Shown piece by piece: positions 17,959 through 28,816 of a stretch of DNA of 64,000 nt. The stretch is from contig MU001678.1 in NCBI GenBank assembly GCA_010093515.1, positions 514,931 to 578,930 on the forward strand, read 5' to 3'. Made by a program: the position numbers and the translations under genes. The stretch's first letter is position 1. Every line of letters begins with the position of its first letter. Below the pieces are notes generated by a model. It did not search any database. It was not told the origin of the DNA and was given only the letters and a program-made list of their open reading frames with translations. The stretch is from Lineolata rhizophorae. Its lineage: Eukaryota; Ascomycota; Dothideomycetes; Lineolatales; Lineolataceae.

Positions 17959-19824
17959 TCAAGAAATGGCCGCAACCTTTTTGTTTGCTTTAAGTGTCTC
18001 CGCTCTAGTCGGAGCGGCCCGCTGAGATGAACGTTGGATCTTCTCTGTATCTGGCGGAGGCGTTGGTTCCTGAACCCGGACGTGCTCCGGCTGTTCAGTC
18101 TCTTCCTGGCGCTGGGTCTGCATGCTCTTCCGAGAGTTCACAACGCTGGCAATAGTCTTGGTGCGCAGCGCGGCGCGGATATCGGTAATGCTGCGACGCT
18201 TCCAGGACAGGTACGAAGACTGGCTGAGTGGGTAAAGGACAATGTTGTCATTGCGGGCAATGAATTCGGTCGGGTTGGGGGGCGGCGAAGAAGCGATTAT
18301 GTCGAGCTCACTGGCTAACTGGTCGCAGTAGTCGTCGAGAGGTAGGTCGTTGACATCGTTTCCGAAGGGGTTCTCGATTTCGCTACCAATAGCGGCAAGA
18401 CCAATGATAATGTAGGCAGCAACTAGGAAAATTGATTTAGCTATTGATTCTTTACTGATCAGTATAGTATATGGTCGCCTACAAATTGTTCCAGGAATTG
18501 TAATCCAGCCAAGATCAGGGTACAGCTGGAACGGCAGCAAGAGAACGTAGACCCAAGTGATCTGCGAAATGGCGATCGTGTAGGCAAGCGGGAGAGGAGT
18601 GTTTAGGACACGGTCAACTCCGGTAAGAACGTCGGTAAGCATAGCAATGTTTGACACTGAAGTAATAGTTAGCTAAAGCCGAGAAGAAAGGGTCGTCAGT
18701 TCGCGTTACATACTCGAATTGGCCTGACAAATACCGATCTCCATGCGCTCCTCCTTGATAGCTTTTCCAAGATAAGCCGAGAGATGGTTCAAGATTTCCA
18801 TAGGCAAGTTTCCGAGAGGTTTCTTCGACCGCTTGACAAGCTTGCGTGGGTTAGATTCAGCGAAGGGGACTCCCAGGTACTCCCCAGTTGCTTTCCATGG
18901 GGTCTTCCTGTGCTGCTTGAACAAACCGTCACCATCCTCTGCGGCTTTCGCAAAAGTGGACATATTTTGCACGAGTCCACGCATATCGTCATATTGAATT
19001 CCGGGTTCGAATCGCACCCGGTGCTTGAGGGCGTAGGCAAATGCGGCTATCATATTGAGGGCCGTCCTACAAAGTACTTGGTTAGTTGCTGCCAAGGGAG
19101 GAGAGACTAAGGATTACATACACCTTGCCGAGAAGGTCCTCTTTCTCCATTTCACCTTGGCGCTCATCGATATGGATCCAAATGAGACGTGCAAGTTCGT
19201 GGGAGCAAAGCATAAGCTGGGACCAGTACTTCCGGCCTTCAGTGTACCTCTCGTAGGCGGTAGCAGTGCGAAAGGATAACCCGAGGCCGACAACAATACC
19301 CAGAACAGTAAGTAGCAGGGACGACACACCAACTGGTTGCATTTTGTTAGTCTAGCACATAGAAAGGTACTAATACAACCAAAATTAAAATCACTAGACA
19401 CTTACGGTCCGTCACGAACACAGACAAGCAAGTAATCAACGTTGCCCAGGCGCCCAGAGTAACAATTGGAAGTATCATCTTCGGCACCACACTGCCATGA
19501 AGCCGCATGAACATAGGCCATTTCGAGTGTTTGTCAATATTGCGCGGTCCGACCTGTGGTAGTAGCTTTCATCAGTGCTCAATTACTTCTGGGTGGACTC
19601 CGGTTGAGTGAGGAATGAGCGATGAGTTATTGGAACTGAAGGGCAGTAGGACAACTCTAATTAGCAAGGACTCATACGAAATAGTCGTCAAGGTCAATGC
19701 TATCAGTTCGCCTCCGACGCTGGACGCCATTTTCGAGTATGACAGGAGACGGAGGTGCAGCATCGCTCGGAGGTATCTCCGTGGTATTAGTGGAAAGGCT
19801 TTGTGGTTTCTGCTCGTTGGCCAT
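17959..19824 (-). CDS. Bestrophin/UPF0187-type anion channel-like membrane protein
   Basis: Six exons: complement(join(17959..18422,18483..18656,18714..19066,19122..19332,19406..19553,19678..19824)), 498 residues, all phases consistent. The spliced protein has the fungal family signatures DDYFVGPRNIDKHSKWPMF, RLHGSVVPKMILPIVTLG, SFRTATAYERYTEGRKYW, TALNMIAAFAYALKHR, LPLAYTIAISQITWVYVLLL, TIFAAYIIIGLAAIG and IENPFGNDVNDLPLDDYC (the acidic NPFGxD-type motif of bestrophins). Four main membrane segments are expected. The family forms chloride- or anion-permeable channels; fungal members are little studied. The N-terminal 45 residues and C-terminal 120 residues are polar and probably disordered. 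Confidence 0.9.
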
Positions 19825-21176
19825 GATGCACAATCGCTACAAAAACAAACGCCGCTGCGCAAAAGCGAAGGAAAATAAAAAGAGAGCGGATTTAACGGAA
19901 AAAGACGGGACCAGCTCGTCGAGACATTTATCACTACCCAGGGCGATCGTGAGACATACTTATTCCGTTCTACATCCTTTTCCGCCTGCCAGGGGCTACA
20001 ACAACAGCTCCATCCCGGCCGGGGGAAGGTGACGCGGTCCGAACGGGATCCAGTCCAGCGGAGCCTCCCCCTCGCAAGCCGCCCGCATCACGACTGGCAT
20101 GCACGCTCTCCGCGCTCCTGAGAGACGCTGAAACGCAGGGAAGGCTACGGGCGGCCAATCATCCCAGGGCCGCAGCGGCGCCAAATGCTCCGTGCTGCTT
20201 GTTTCTTACGCCAAGCCCGAGTGCTGGTGCTGCACCGCAAAGGGGCGTACGCTGCCAAGCCCGGACCGGCCGCTTCGACCCGCCCTTTAGCTTTGCCCCT
20301 AACACCCGTTGAGGCAAAGCGGATGGCATTTTTGGACGCATGGCCCGCTGTCAATTGCCGCCGCATCGACGTCGTCACGCAGCATGCAACTAGAGCATTG
20401 GCATGATACAATTAGTCGGCTGTTGGATTTCCTTGCGCGTTTCAGCAGCTGCGAGTACACGCGCGGTCGAACCCGCTTGGACACGTGCCGCTGAGAAGAA
20501 GCCCCGGCTCCTTGCAAGACTGGGCAGAAACATCGATACTTCAATGATCGATTGGATAGAACAAACGTTCAGGCACATGCAATTTTTTTTTTTCAATTCG
20601 CTTTTTTTTCGAAGCCTCCGGGCTCTCAGGATGCCTCTTTTCTCCCCGGCTATTTTTACGGACACGTAGTTAGCCGATATGCAATTTTATTGCCTAGCTT
20701 TTGACAAGTCATGCCTAGGCTAGATTAGTCGAAGGATTCGATTCTAGCTAGAGATCCTAGCTCTCAGCTGGTTACAGGGAACTCTGGTCGTACCCAGGCG
20801 GAAGTTGTTTGTTGTCAGCCCACAGGCCGTCCTAGACGCCTTTGGGGACAGCGTTCGGATAGGTGCTTATTGTTTCTGTGTTTTTCGGAGACTGGGAGGA
20901 ATTAATATCTACTAAAGCCTGAGGAGTGACTATGATAGTCAAGTAGTCGGAGGACATGAGGGTAAGTGTCCTCATGTTTAATATAATCATGTTCTATAGT
21001 CTATGTCTATGCATCGCTGTACAATTGGGTTTGACTTAAGGGGTGCTGGGGAGCCGCCGTCGTCTTTTGCTGTTGACTTGTTCTATTCTCGTTGACGCTT
21101 CAATTGGCGCCACATTCGCTTGACTGAGCCTTTCCCCCTAACTTTATACGTTTCTTTAGTGAAACAAAGAAAATAC
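19825..21176. other. Intergenic, upstream of the bestrophin-type gene
   Basis: 1.35 kb. A GC-richer part (20030-20350) carries only chance open frames. T-rich tracts lie near 20582-20612. From 20650 to 21100 it is AT-rich, with GATTCGATTCTAGCTAG-like simple sequence. No gene supported. Confidence 0.5.
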
Positions 21177-21947
21177 TTATCCATTGGACGGAGTCGTTCC
21201 CCCGGAGCCGCCTGTTACCCGTCGGTCGTGCTCGTCCGTTTGCGTGGACAAAAGCGTCTTCTTTTCTTGCCGCTGTCTCCACCGTGAACGGAGATTTCGC
21301 GCAAAGTCTACGTAGCTCAGATTCTTTCCATGCGAGAGTCGTAATAGATCCTGGAATACACCATATGCAAGTCCGACTTTCACACCGGTTTTTAGTGTGC
21401 GTGTAGCAGTGGTAACGGGAAAGCGATCTAGAGACGAATTAGCCAAGGGTCGCGAGGCCAAGTGGAACAATAGTTGTAGAAGCTTACTCTTTAAACTGAA
21501 CACACTTGCTGTACTCATACCGGCAGCGACAGAGCTTAAGAAAGTAGGTTCCCAACCCACAGTCCGCTTCAAGCCGTGATCGACTCCTTCCTCTACAGTG
21601 TAGAACATGCCCACCCAAAGCCCGACCCTCGCGGCCGCCTTGATGCCCCCCTTCAGGGCCCCGATTATTGAGTGATGGTTCTTGCTACGATGATATAGAT
21701 ACCATCCTACTTTGTTGGTGGGCAGGCGATGAGCGTTTTCGGCACGGAAACGAAGCGCAGCCATCCTACCGCCATGGGTGGCGCCGAGGAAAAATCCGAA
21801 CATAGCGGCGCACGACGTCGCCAGTGTGGCTCGGAACCAGAATGGCATTGCCAGACGGTCATCTTCGGACGAGGTGGCGAATTTCTCGAGCGGATGGCGT
21901 GGAGGCGCATGCGCTGGGGAATTGGACGCACTTTCGGGCGAGCTCAT
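21177..21947 (-). CDS. Tim17/TIMMDC1-like mitochondrial membrane protein
   Basis: Two exons: complement(join(21177..21427,21488..21947)), 236 residues. The 60-nt intron (GTAAGC..GGCTAAT..CTCTAG) is divisible by three and has no stop, so the frame stays open if unspliced. I remove it because the splice signals are strong and its translation breaks a conserved stretch. The spliced form gives SVFSLKNRFPVTTATRTLKTGVKVGLAYG. Glycine-rich membrane segments (MFGFFLGATHGGRMAALRF, GGIKAAARVGLWVGMFYTVE, SSVAAGMSTASVF) resemble the Tim17/22/23 superfamily, especially TIMMDC1, a complex I assembly factor. This assignment is by pattern only. There is no cleavable presequence. It is divergent from the small acidic-protein gene. 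Confidence 0.75.
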   Translation of the reverse strand: MSSPESASNSPAHAPPRHPLEKFATSSEDDRLAMPFWFRATLATSCAAMFGFFLGATHGGRMAALRFRAENAHRLPTNKVGWYLYHRSKNHHSIIGALKGGIKAAARVGLWVGMFYTVEEGVDHGLKRTVGWEPTFLSSVAAGMSTASVFSLKSKLLQLLFHLASRPLANSSLDRFPVTTATRTLKTGVKVGLAYGVFQDLLRLSHGKNLSYVDFARNLRSRWRQRQEKKTLLSTQTDEHDRRVTGGSGGTTPSNG

Positions 21948-22420
21948 GGTGGGAAACGCGGAGAGGTTCGAGGGTAGCCGATAGATAATCGGAGCAGTGC
22001 AGTGGGCTCTACCGGATGGAGAAAGTAGCCCTCTATGCGCTGCTTCATGCTATGGAATGCAGGTGCATGAGCCAACGACGTATCATGATTGAACGGGTCA
22101 GTGGTGGACTTGACAGCACAGGTGTGATGTCGCACGGACCGCCCGCCAGCATGCTTGGCGGGACGCGACTTAGAACGCTTGGCATTGGGGCGCGGCGGGG
22201 CGCCATTCCGTCGCGTCGGCCCGCCCGTAGAAAGACCTAGACGTGCTTGATACCCACACCAGAGCTTTCACACTATAGGCGCCAGAGTGTTTGGTTGACT
22301 TCTGAATCGCGATGGTCGGACAGACATAGCCTACGCGATAGCTAACAACCTCTCCAAAGGTCTTTGTCAGGACTCAACGCGCAGCTCATACAAACAGTCA
22401 CCCTTTCTCCCACACTCACT
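21948..22420. other. Intergenic, divergent upstream region
   Basis: 473 nt between two start codons on opposite strands. C/T-rich just before 22421. Nothing else seen. Confidence 0.5.
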
Positions 22421-22921
22421 ATGCCGTCCGCTGAACCCTCGTCGCAGATGTGGATCGTCCGCCTCAAGTACCGAAGCACGACTGTCATGCTCCATGCGGA
22501 TCCAGTTTCGACCGTCGACACGCTAAAGAAAGAGCTTCTTGTCGCGCTTAAAGAGACATGTCCAGATGGTATGCTGGAGGGCGAACCGCTACCAGAATCT
22601 CACGAGGCTTTTATCTTGGCCCAGAGCAAGGATAAGCATGATGCGAGGAAAGGCTGGGACCGACTAGATCCGAGCTCGATCAAGGGACTAGATGACGAAG
22701 AGCAAATTGGCCGCAAGAAGAGGCGTAAAAGCTCGGTGGAACGTTATGGTGCCACACCGCTCAAGGAAACCGGCATGCGGGACGATCCCCTTCTAGCATT
22801 CAAGTGGCGGCCGAACGAGAAGACTGAACTTGGAGACGGGTTCGACATTCTAGACGAATCGGATGACGAGTTTGACGTGGTCCTGCCTACGTTTGATGAT
22901 GAGATGGATGAGGGCCTATGA
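22421..22921 (+). CDS. Small conserved-looking fungal protein with possible ubiquitin-like N-terminus
   Basis: Single exon, 166 residues, ATG at 22421 in good context (CACTATGCC). The N-terminal part (MWIVRLKYRSTTVMLHAD, then TVDTLKKELLVALKETCP) has the strand-strand-helix order of a beta-grasp/ubiquitin-like fold. A basic stretch (GRKKRRKSS, about residues 105-113) could direct the protein to the nucleus, and the C-terminus is very acidic. I do not recognise a named family; ubiquitin-like is inference from pattern. Confidence 0.7.
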   Translation: MPSAEPSSQMWIVRLKYRSTTVMLHADPVSTVDTLKKELLVALKETCPDGMLEGEPLPESHEAFILAQSKDKHDARKGWDRLDPSSIKGLDDEEQIGRKKRRKSSVERYGATPLKETGMRDDPLLAFKWRPNEKTELGDGFDILDESDDEFDVVLPTFDDEMDEGL

Positions 22922-25900
22922 GGCGCGTGCCTCTCACAATCGCATTAGTCTTCCCTGAAGTGGACGTAGTGTAGCGTACCCGGAGAAGGTGTGTAGTACT
23001 GTCCTTAGAGACTTTTCGCCAGCTTTTCCTCAAGCCTTTCTACAGCATAGGACGTGTTAATCTGTGATCCGCATTACTGATCCAACTCTATTTCTCTAGA
23101 TTTCCGCGCTTCAAACACACACTACTTTATAGGCGGCAATCTCAGTATGCTGTATGCTTCAGAATAAGCTACTATGCTGGATGCAAAACATGAAGTCAAA
23201 AGTTCCGTACGGTAAAGTGAGAATAACGTTATGTGATCCATGTCGCCACTTACATCCTCGAAAGGACATTTGGGACCTATGTGAGGTTCCTTGATGATTT
23301 CAATATGCAGCTCAAACCTGGGTTTCAAAGCAATTTGGTTGCATATACTGCCCACGCGCTTATTTCAGGGTGAAGAGCATGTACAAGAGAATAGCCTAGC
23401 AATCCGGTTTGCAGTCGCCGTTGTATGAATTGCCGTAAAACCGAATCTGCTCCAAGGTGTTTGTAGGTATTAAATTAGACTATTTACCCTTGACTTCGGA
23501 TAAGGTGTTCGCGTCTCTATGATGCTTAGGTAGTCTAAAGTTCGATTCCTAGCATTAGATGCCCCGAACAAGATAATGTCCAACGATTCGACTAGATTTG
23601 GCTCATGATGTCTAGTTACAAATTTCATTCTCTTTCCAGTAGCTCGATCTTCTGCTTTCACTCTATGTCTCTTTGTCTATATAAATATATATAATAAAAG
23701 TCTTTTTCAAAAAAGTGCTAGGCGCAGTACTTAGAGAATGCCTATGGAACAATGGATTTGCTGCTCGCATATTTCCAATTTAGCTAACCTACGAACGCAT
23801 GTCTACGGCTGATAGGTATAGCAACGCCGATTCAGATATTTATTTGGGTCGCTTTTCGAGTTGTGCCCAAATACGCGCGACTAGCATTGGATCCGGTTAT
23901 CGTAATCCTAGTTCGGAGAGAAAATCTGCCCGCCTACACTATCATACTAAATATACTCTTGCTCTTTACCCAGTCCAGAGTCGAATGTTCTGCGAAAGAG
24001 ACAAAGTATGTAGGACATTGTACGACCAGAATATATGAAACGGAATACTTCGTCGCTATTCGCTGCAATTGCATCGGACCAGCGTGTAACCCCCAGTGTT
24101 TCTAAATGCCCAAAGTAATAGGAAGCCTCTGCTATTGAATTGTTTGGTATGCTAGTTCTTGGGCAGACTTGTTCGAATCGAGCCGAATTGAATCAAATTC
24201 GGTTGAGTTGCCCAGTAGAGCGAGCCGAGAGACCTCTAAGAAGTGAATACTTTTGAAACCTAAGTCATTTTGGATGATTTAGTTTGCAAGACAACCTCAT
24301 GAATCTATCTCTCACCATGCGTCTCAAACAACTATAACTATGGCAATGCGATACCTTCTATTGAAACACACTAACCTAGCATGCATCGACGCTTGAGCAT
24401 ATCAGGGGATCAGCTCGAGAGCCGCACAACGTTAAATACTACCTGATAGCTCTGAGGAGCAACGAACAGGTGATCAAAAAGAGCTACTGTTGCAACCTCA
24501 TTAGCACAAACCTCGGCGCCCATCTTTCAGGACACGCAAGCGTGTGTCGACCCTCCACTTATATCAGGCCGCCGAGTCGGCGATCTGAGACCAGGTCAAG
24601 CGATGCTCGGGAGATCGGCAGCCCATCAAAGGTCTCGAGAAGGCGGTATCAACTACAACCATTGGCCCGCGACGGAAATATTTGGGGCGTACTCTCGTAT
24701 TTACGATAGACAGCTAGACTGCTAATTGGAAAGTTTAGCCCGAAGGATTAGGGCGCGTAACCGAGACGCGGGTGAAAAGGGCCGGCTCCAAAAGGTCCAG
24801 AGTCCATCACCCCATGCGAATAGATGCCTTTAGGTTGGTTCTATTGGAAATACGGGACCTTATTTTCATCGCATTGAAATGTCTAGTTTTTGAGGCAGTT
24901 ATCTCTGAATATCCTAGGCTATTCGACTTAAGAACTCGAACTTCAGGTTATCGGTAGGACGACGGAATCCATAAGCATTAAACGGAAATTCATGTGAATG
25001 GTGCTTGGAGATACGTGTTTGGCTATGCAAGTGAGATCGGTGGAGAGATAACAAGACAGCCTTCGCTGAGAAACTACCCGCGCGAAACTACAGGACGATA
25101 AGGGACGGGAAACGCAACTGTGTTAAATCTTGGCGCGACTCAAATTCGACAGCAAGCTAAATCCAAATCCCACATTTTCAGTTGGTAGCCAATGTTGAAG
25201 CACAGTGAACCGAATTTGGACAATTCGCACGTGCTCCTTGAGTCCCCCGGGTCCCGGGTTCTCCGCATCCCACCAAGTGGAGCGGACTAGTCTGGGGTAT
25301 CTGCATCTGGACAGGCAGTTGGGAGGACGGCACTGAGCCTCGGAGCAATTGCTCACAAGGATGGAGGCGACCTCCGACGTGCTAAGAACGACTCGAGCGC
25401 GAGTGAAATGACCCGTCCGAGGAACAATTGCTTAATGCGGTAATATGGCCGACCACAGGTCGCGTTCTAGATACCCACCTACTTCTCCGCTGTTAGAGAT
25501 AGGGTGTGGCGAATACAGGCCGCCCGTTGTAAAGTCCGGTCATGGGGTTGTAAGCAGCCACAGGCCGTGCTTCCAGCGGGGCACGTACGCAGGCGGATGG
25601 CCTCGGGAGCCTCATTGCGAGGGTACAACCACCTTTTCATGGAGCTGGAGCAAATGTCCCAGTCACATCCCAGCCGATTCCCATGAGGACAGGAGAGCAG
25701 CAGCCTTACCGGAATGACCGTGAGACCAAGGAGCAGCATCCCGGAGCCATGGATAATCAGTAGAGGTTGCCTAACTCCCTGCCAGCTGGCACGACAGGAG
25801 GGTGCTCCACGAGTGGCTGTTCGCCGCCGTCAACAGGGGATGATAGTTCCTTCGGGTTTGCCCGAGGGTTTAGGGCCCCCGAGCGCGCATCCCACATGGT

Positions 25901-26601
25901 TGTAGTGCTGGAAGAACAAGGGCCCTGGGAAGCCAGAGGTCTGGATGAGGGCGGCTCAGCTCTCATGCTCGCTCAGGGTCTTGGCCAGCGGTGGGGCGGG
26001 TCGCGGGGTGTCGAAATGGCGAGAAGGCCAGGGTCCAAACGGGGAGGTGGTTAAGAGAAGGCTTCTCGAAGTTCTGCGGTCGGCCGCGGGTGGCGTTCCC
26101 GGCGCGGACCCGATGGCCGAAGCGGGACAGTGGGCCGGGCAGGAGAGCGACGTTTTATCGCCTGCAGATCTGCAACAACGCGCCCGGCACGCCTCCATTG
26201 GCCGCGCCGGAAGATAGCGACCATGGGCAGCCTGCCGCTTATCAGGCGCGGCGACGCTGCCGGCGCAGTCGATCGCTCGCGCCGTCCAGATGCCGCCCGC
26301 CCGCCATTGGCCCGCGGTCATCACCGACGCCTTGGCGCCCAGCGCTGCCGGCTCGTAACTCAATCGGGCAGTTCGATTTCGGTGCAACCAAACGGTGCCA
26401 CTCGTGGTCCCGGCCCTGGCATACGTCGGAGGCGACGCGGGTAGCTGCTCAATTTCGTCGTGGCTCGCCGTGGTATCGTCGCTATTTAGATGCGCGTCTG
26501 TCCGCTGCGCGTCCCGGATCACCGTCACGGCCCTTCCGCCCCATTGCTGCCTCCGTCCGCTCTCTCAGCGCGAAGTCCCCGTCCGGCGGCCCTGCAACAC
26601 A
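22922..26601. other. Long gene-poor stretch upstream of the nucleoside transporter
   Basis: 3.7 kb without a supportable gene. 22950-24500 is AT-rich with stop codons in all frames beyond about 80 codons. Small features: a TATATAAATATATATAATAAAA tract near 23679-23699 and an imperfect hairpin CCGAATT..AATTCGG near 24184. From 25450 on it becomes GC-rich, with long overlapping frames on both strands that I reject. GATA-type sites near 25841, 26155, 26212 and 26239 precede the transporter. A decayed repeat is possible, but nothing identifies one. Confidence 0.5.
26239..26244 (-). promoter_or_regulatory. GATA-factor type site (TGATAA) before the nucleoside transporter
   Basis: One of four HGATAR matches (25841, 26155, 26212, 26239) in the 760 bp before the CNT start. 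About two would be expected by chance, so this is weak support for nitrogen control by an AreA/NIT2-type factor. Confidence 0.25.
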
Positions 26602-28816
26602 ATGGCCTTGCCCAACCACAACTCCTCGCCGGAGATTGGCACGGTGCCAAATCCGGACCCCGCCCTGGACCGCTCGCACGAGCACACCCACGCGCACCTC
26701 CACCACAGCGACCGCGCCGAGAGGGGCCGCGAGGAGGAGGTCGTGTATTCTCAGGGCACCACGGCGGAGAAGTCGACCATTCCGGACCAGGGCCTTATGG
26801 ACCATGATCTCCACCGCCGACATCACCCGGAGCGCATGGCTCACTCCGAAGACGTCGAGAAGGGTGGTGATATCGAGAAGAACGCGGTCCTGGACGTCGA
26901 TGACCCTGAAAAGGGCAGCGTCAGCCCGGCTCGCTCCCCCGAAAAGGATCCGCAGTCGCATAAGTTCGCCAACTTCTATAGGAAATACAAGATTGTATTC
27001 CACGCGGTTATCTGGATGCTGTTTACTGGGTAAGTCTCTGGAGTTTCTACGCACCGATAACTTCTTGTCAGGTGTGAGCTTTAGAACAAGCTTAAAACGC
27101 TCGAGTTGGAGGCGCGGACATTAGCTGCCTCCGCATTTGGAGCTTATTAGCTAACGACGGCATCGACAGTTGGTGGATTGCTGGCTTGATTGAGCATCGC
27201 CATGACAAGAATTGGATCATTCCTTTCCTTCTTTGGCTGGCCATTACTCTTCGCATAATATTTCTTTATGTCCCTATTACCATCGTTTCGAAGCCGATGC
27301 ATTTTGTCTGGAACAACACTGGCGTTCGGATCGCTGCGCTCATTCCGGACAAGTTTAAAATTCCTGCTGGCGCCGCACTCGTCGTCGCGGTCATTCTGGT
27401 TGGCACCTTCGCCAGCCCCGAAAACCAAGATAACAGCAGGGAAAACAGAGCCGTAAGCTTGTTTGGCCTTTTGGTCTTCATCTTCGTCCTTTGGATCACA
27501 TCCAGAAATCGGAAAGCTGTTCGGTGGCATACTGTCATCGTTGGCATGCTTGTACAGTTCATCATTGCGCTTTTTGTGCTGCGCACGAAGGCTGGATAGT
27601 AAGTCACATCCTCACAGTCACCTTCTTAAAATGACGATACTAACCGCCCCCAGTGACATCTTTACTTTTATCTCGACGCTTGCTCGCGAACTTCTTCACA
27701 TGGCCAACGAAGGTGTAGCTTTCCTGACTGACGAGGACGTCCCGAACTTGCCCTGGTTCTTTGTCAGTGTCATTCCGGCCATCATCTTCTTCGTTGCCTT
27801 CGTGCAGCTACTGTACTACTGGGGCCTCCTTCAATGGTTTATTGGCAAGTTTGCCGTCTTTTTCTTCTGGGCCATGCGCGTCTCCGGTGCAGAGGCTGTG
27901 GTGGCTGCTGCTTCTCCTTTCATCGGGCAGGGCGAGTCCGCCATGCTTATCAAGCCCTTCGTGCCTCATCTCACCATGGCGGAGGTCCACCAGGTTATGT
28001 GCTCCGGTTTTGCTACCATTGCTGGAAGTGTGTTGGTGGCATATATCGGTCTTGGTGTCAACCCGCAAGCGCTTATCTCCTCTTGCGTGATGAGTATCCC
28101 TGCGTCTCTTGCTATCAGCAAGCTGCGATATCCCGAGGAGGAGGAGACCCTGACTGCTGGCCGCGTCGTGATTCCGGACGATGACGAGCACCGTTCTGCG
28201 AACTCGTTGCACGCATTCGCCAATGGCGCTTGGTTGGGTCTCAAGATCGCTGGCATGATCGTCGCCACCCTTCTTTGCATTATCGCACTGCTCGGTCTCG
28301 TCAACGGCTTACTCACGTGGTGGGGCCGTTATATCAACCTTGATGGCGAATACGACCTTACGATTGAGCTCATCGTCGGGTACATATGCTATCCGATTGC
28401 GTTCCTCCTGGGTGTTCCGCGCGAGGGAGGTGACCTCCTCAAGGTCGGCCGCTTGATTGGCGTGAAACTTATTGCCGTAAGTTACCAAGCTACGTCCAGT
28501 TCCCTTGAGCAGGATGACTAACCAGCTGTAGAACGAATTTGTCGCGTACGACATGCTCCAGAACGATGAAGCCTACGCCGACCTCGCTTCTCGTTCGCGT
28601 CTCATTGCTACCTATGCGCTCTGCGGCTTTGCAAATATCGGTTCTCTCGGTACCCAGATTGGTGTGCTGTCGCAGATCGCGCCGAGTCGTAGTGGTGACG
28701 TCTCCAGGGTTGCCGTCAGTGCTCTCATCACGGGTGCCATTTCCACCCTGACGAGTGCGAGCATCGCTGGTCTGCTCGTCACGGACGAACAGGCGTATTT
28801 TGCGCCGAGCAGTTAA
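26602..28816 (+). CDS. Concentrative nucleoside transporter (CNT family)
   Basis: Four exons: join(26602..27029,27170..27598,27654..28476,28532..28816), 654 residues; introns 140, 55 and 55 nt. A polar, His- and acid-rich N-terminal tail of about 130 residues precedes the membrane core. The core carries CNT signatures: FFFWAMRVSGAEAVVAAASP, FIGQGESAMLIKPF (nucleoside-binding QGE motif), GFATIAGSVLVAYIGLGV, YPIAFLLGVPREGGDLLKVG, NEFVAYDML, and ALCGFANIGSLGTQIGVLSQ. The family imports nucleosides with H+ or Na+. The DUR3-type gene follows in the same orientation; both transporters salvage nitrogen compounds, but no catabolic enzyme lies nearby. Confidence 0.95.

Noticed and set aside
23530-23580. 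tRNA-like B box (AGTTCGATTCC) near 23550
   Set aside because: No A box at the right distance and the flanking bases do not form a T stem; treated as chance.
25991-27124. Long plus-strand open frame (377 codons) across the 5' part of the nucleoside transporter
   Set aside because: It overlaps exon 1 of the transporter in another frame, is Arg/Pro/Ser-rich as expected of GC-rich shadow frames, and has no family motif.
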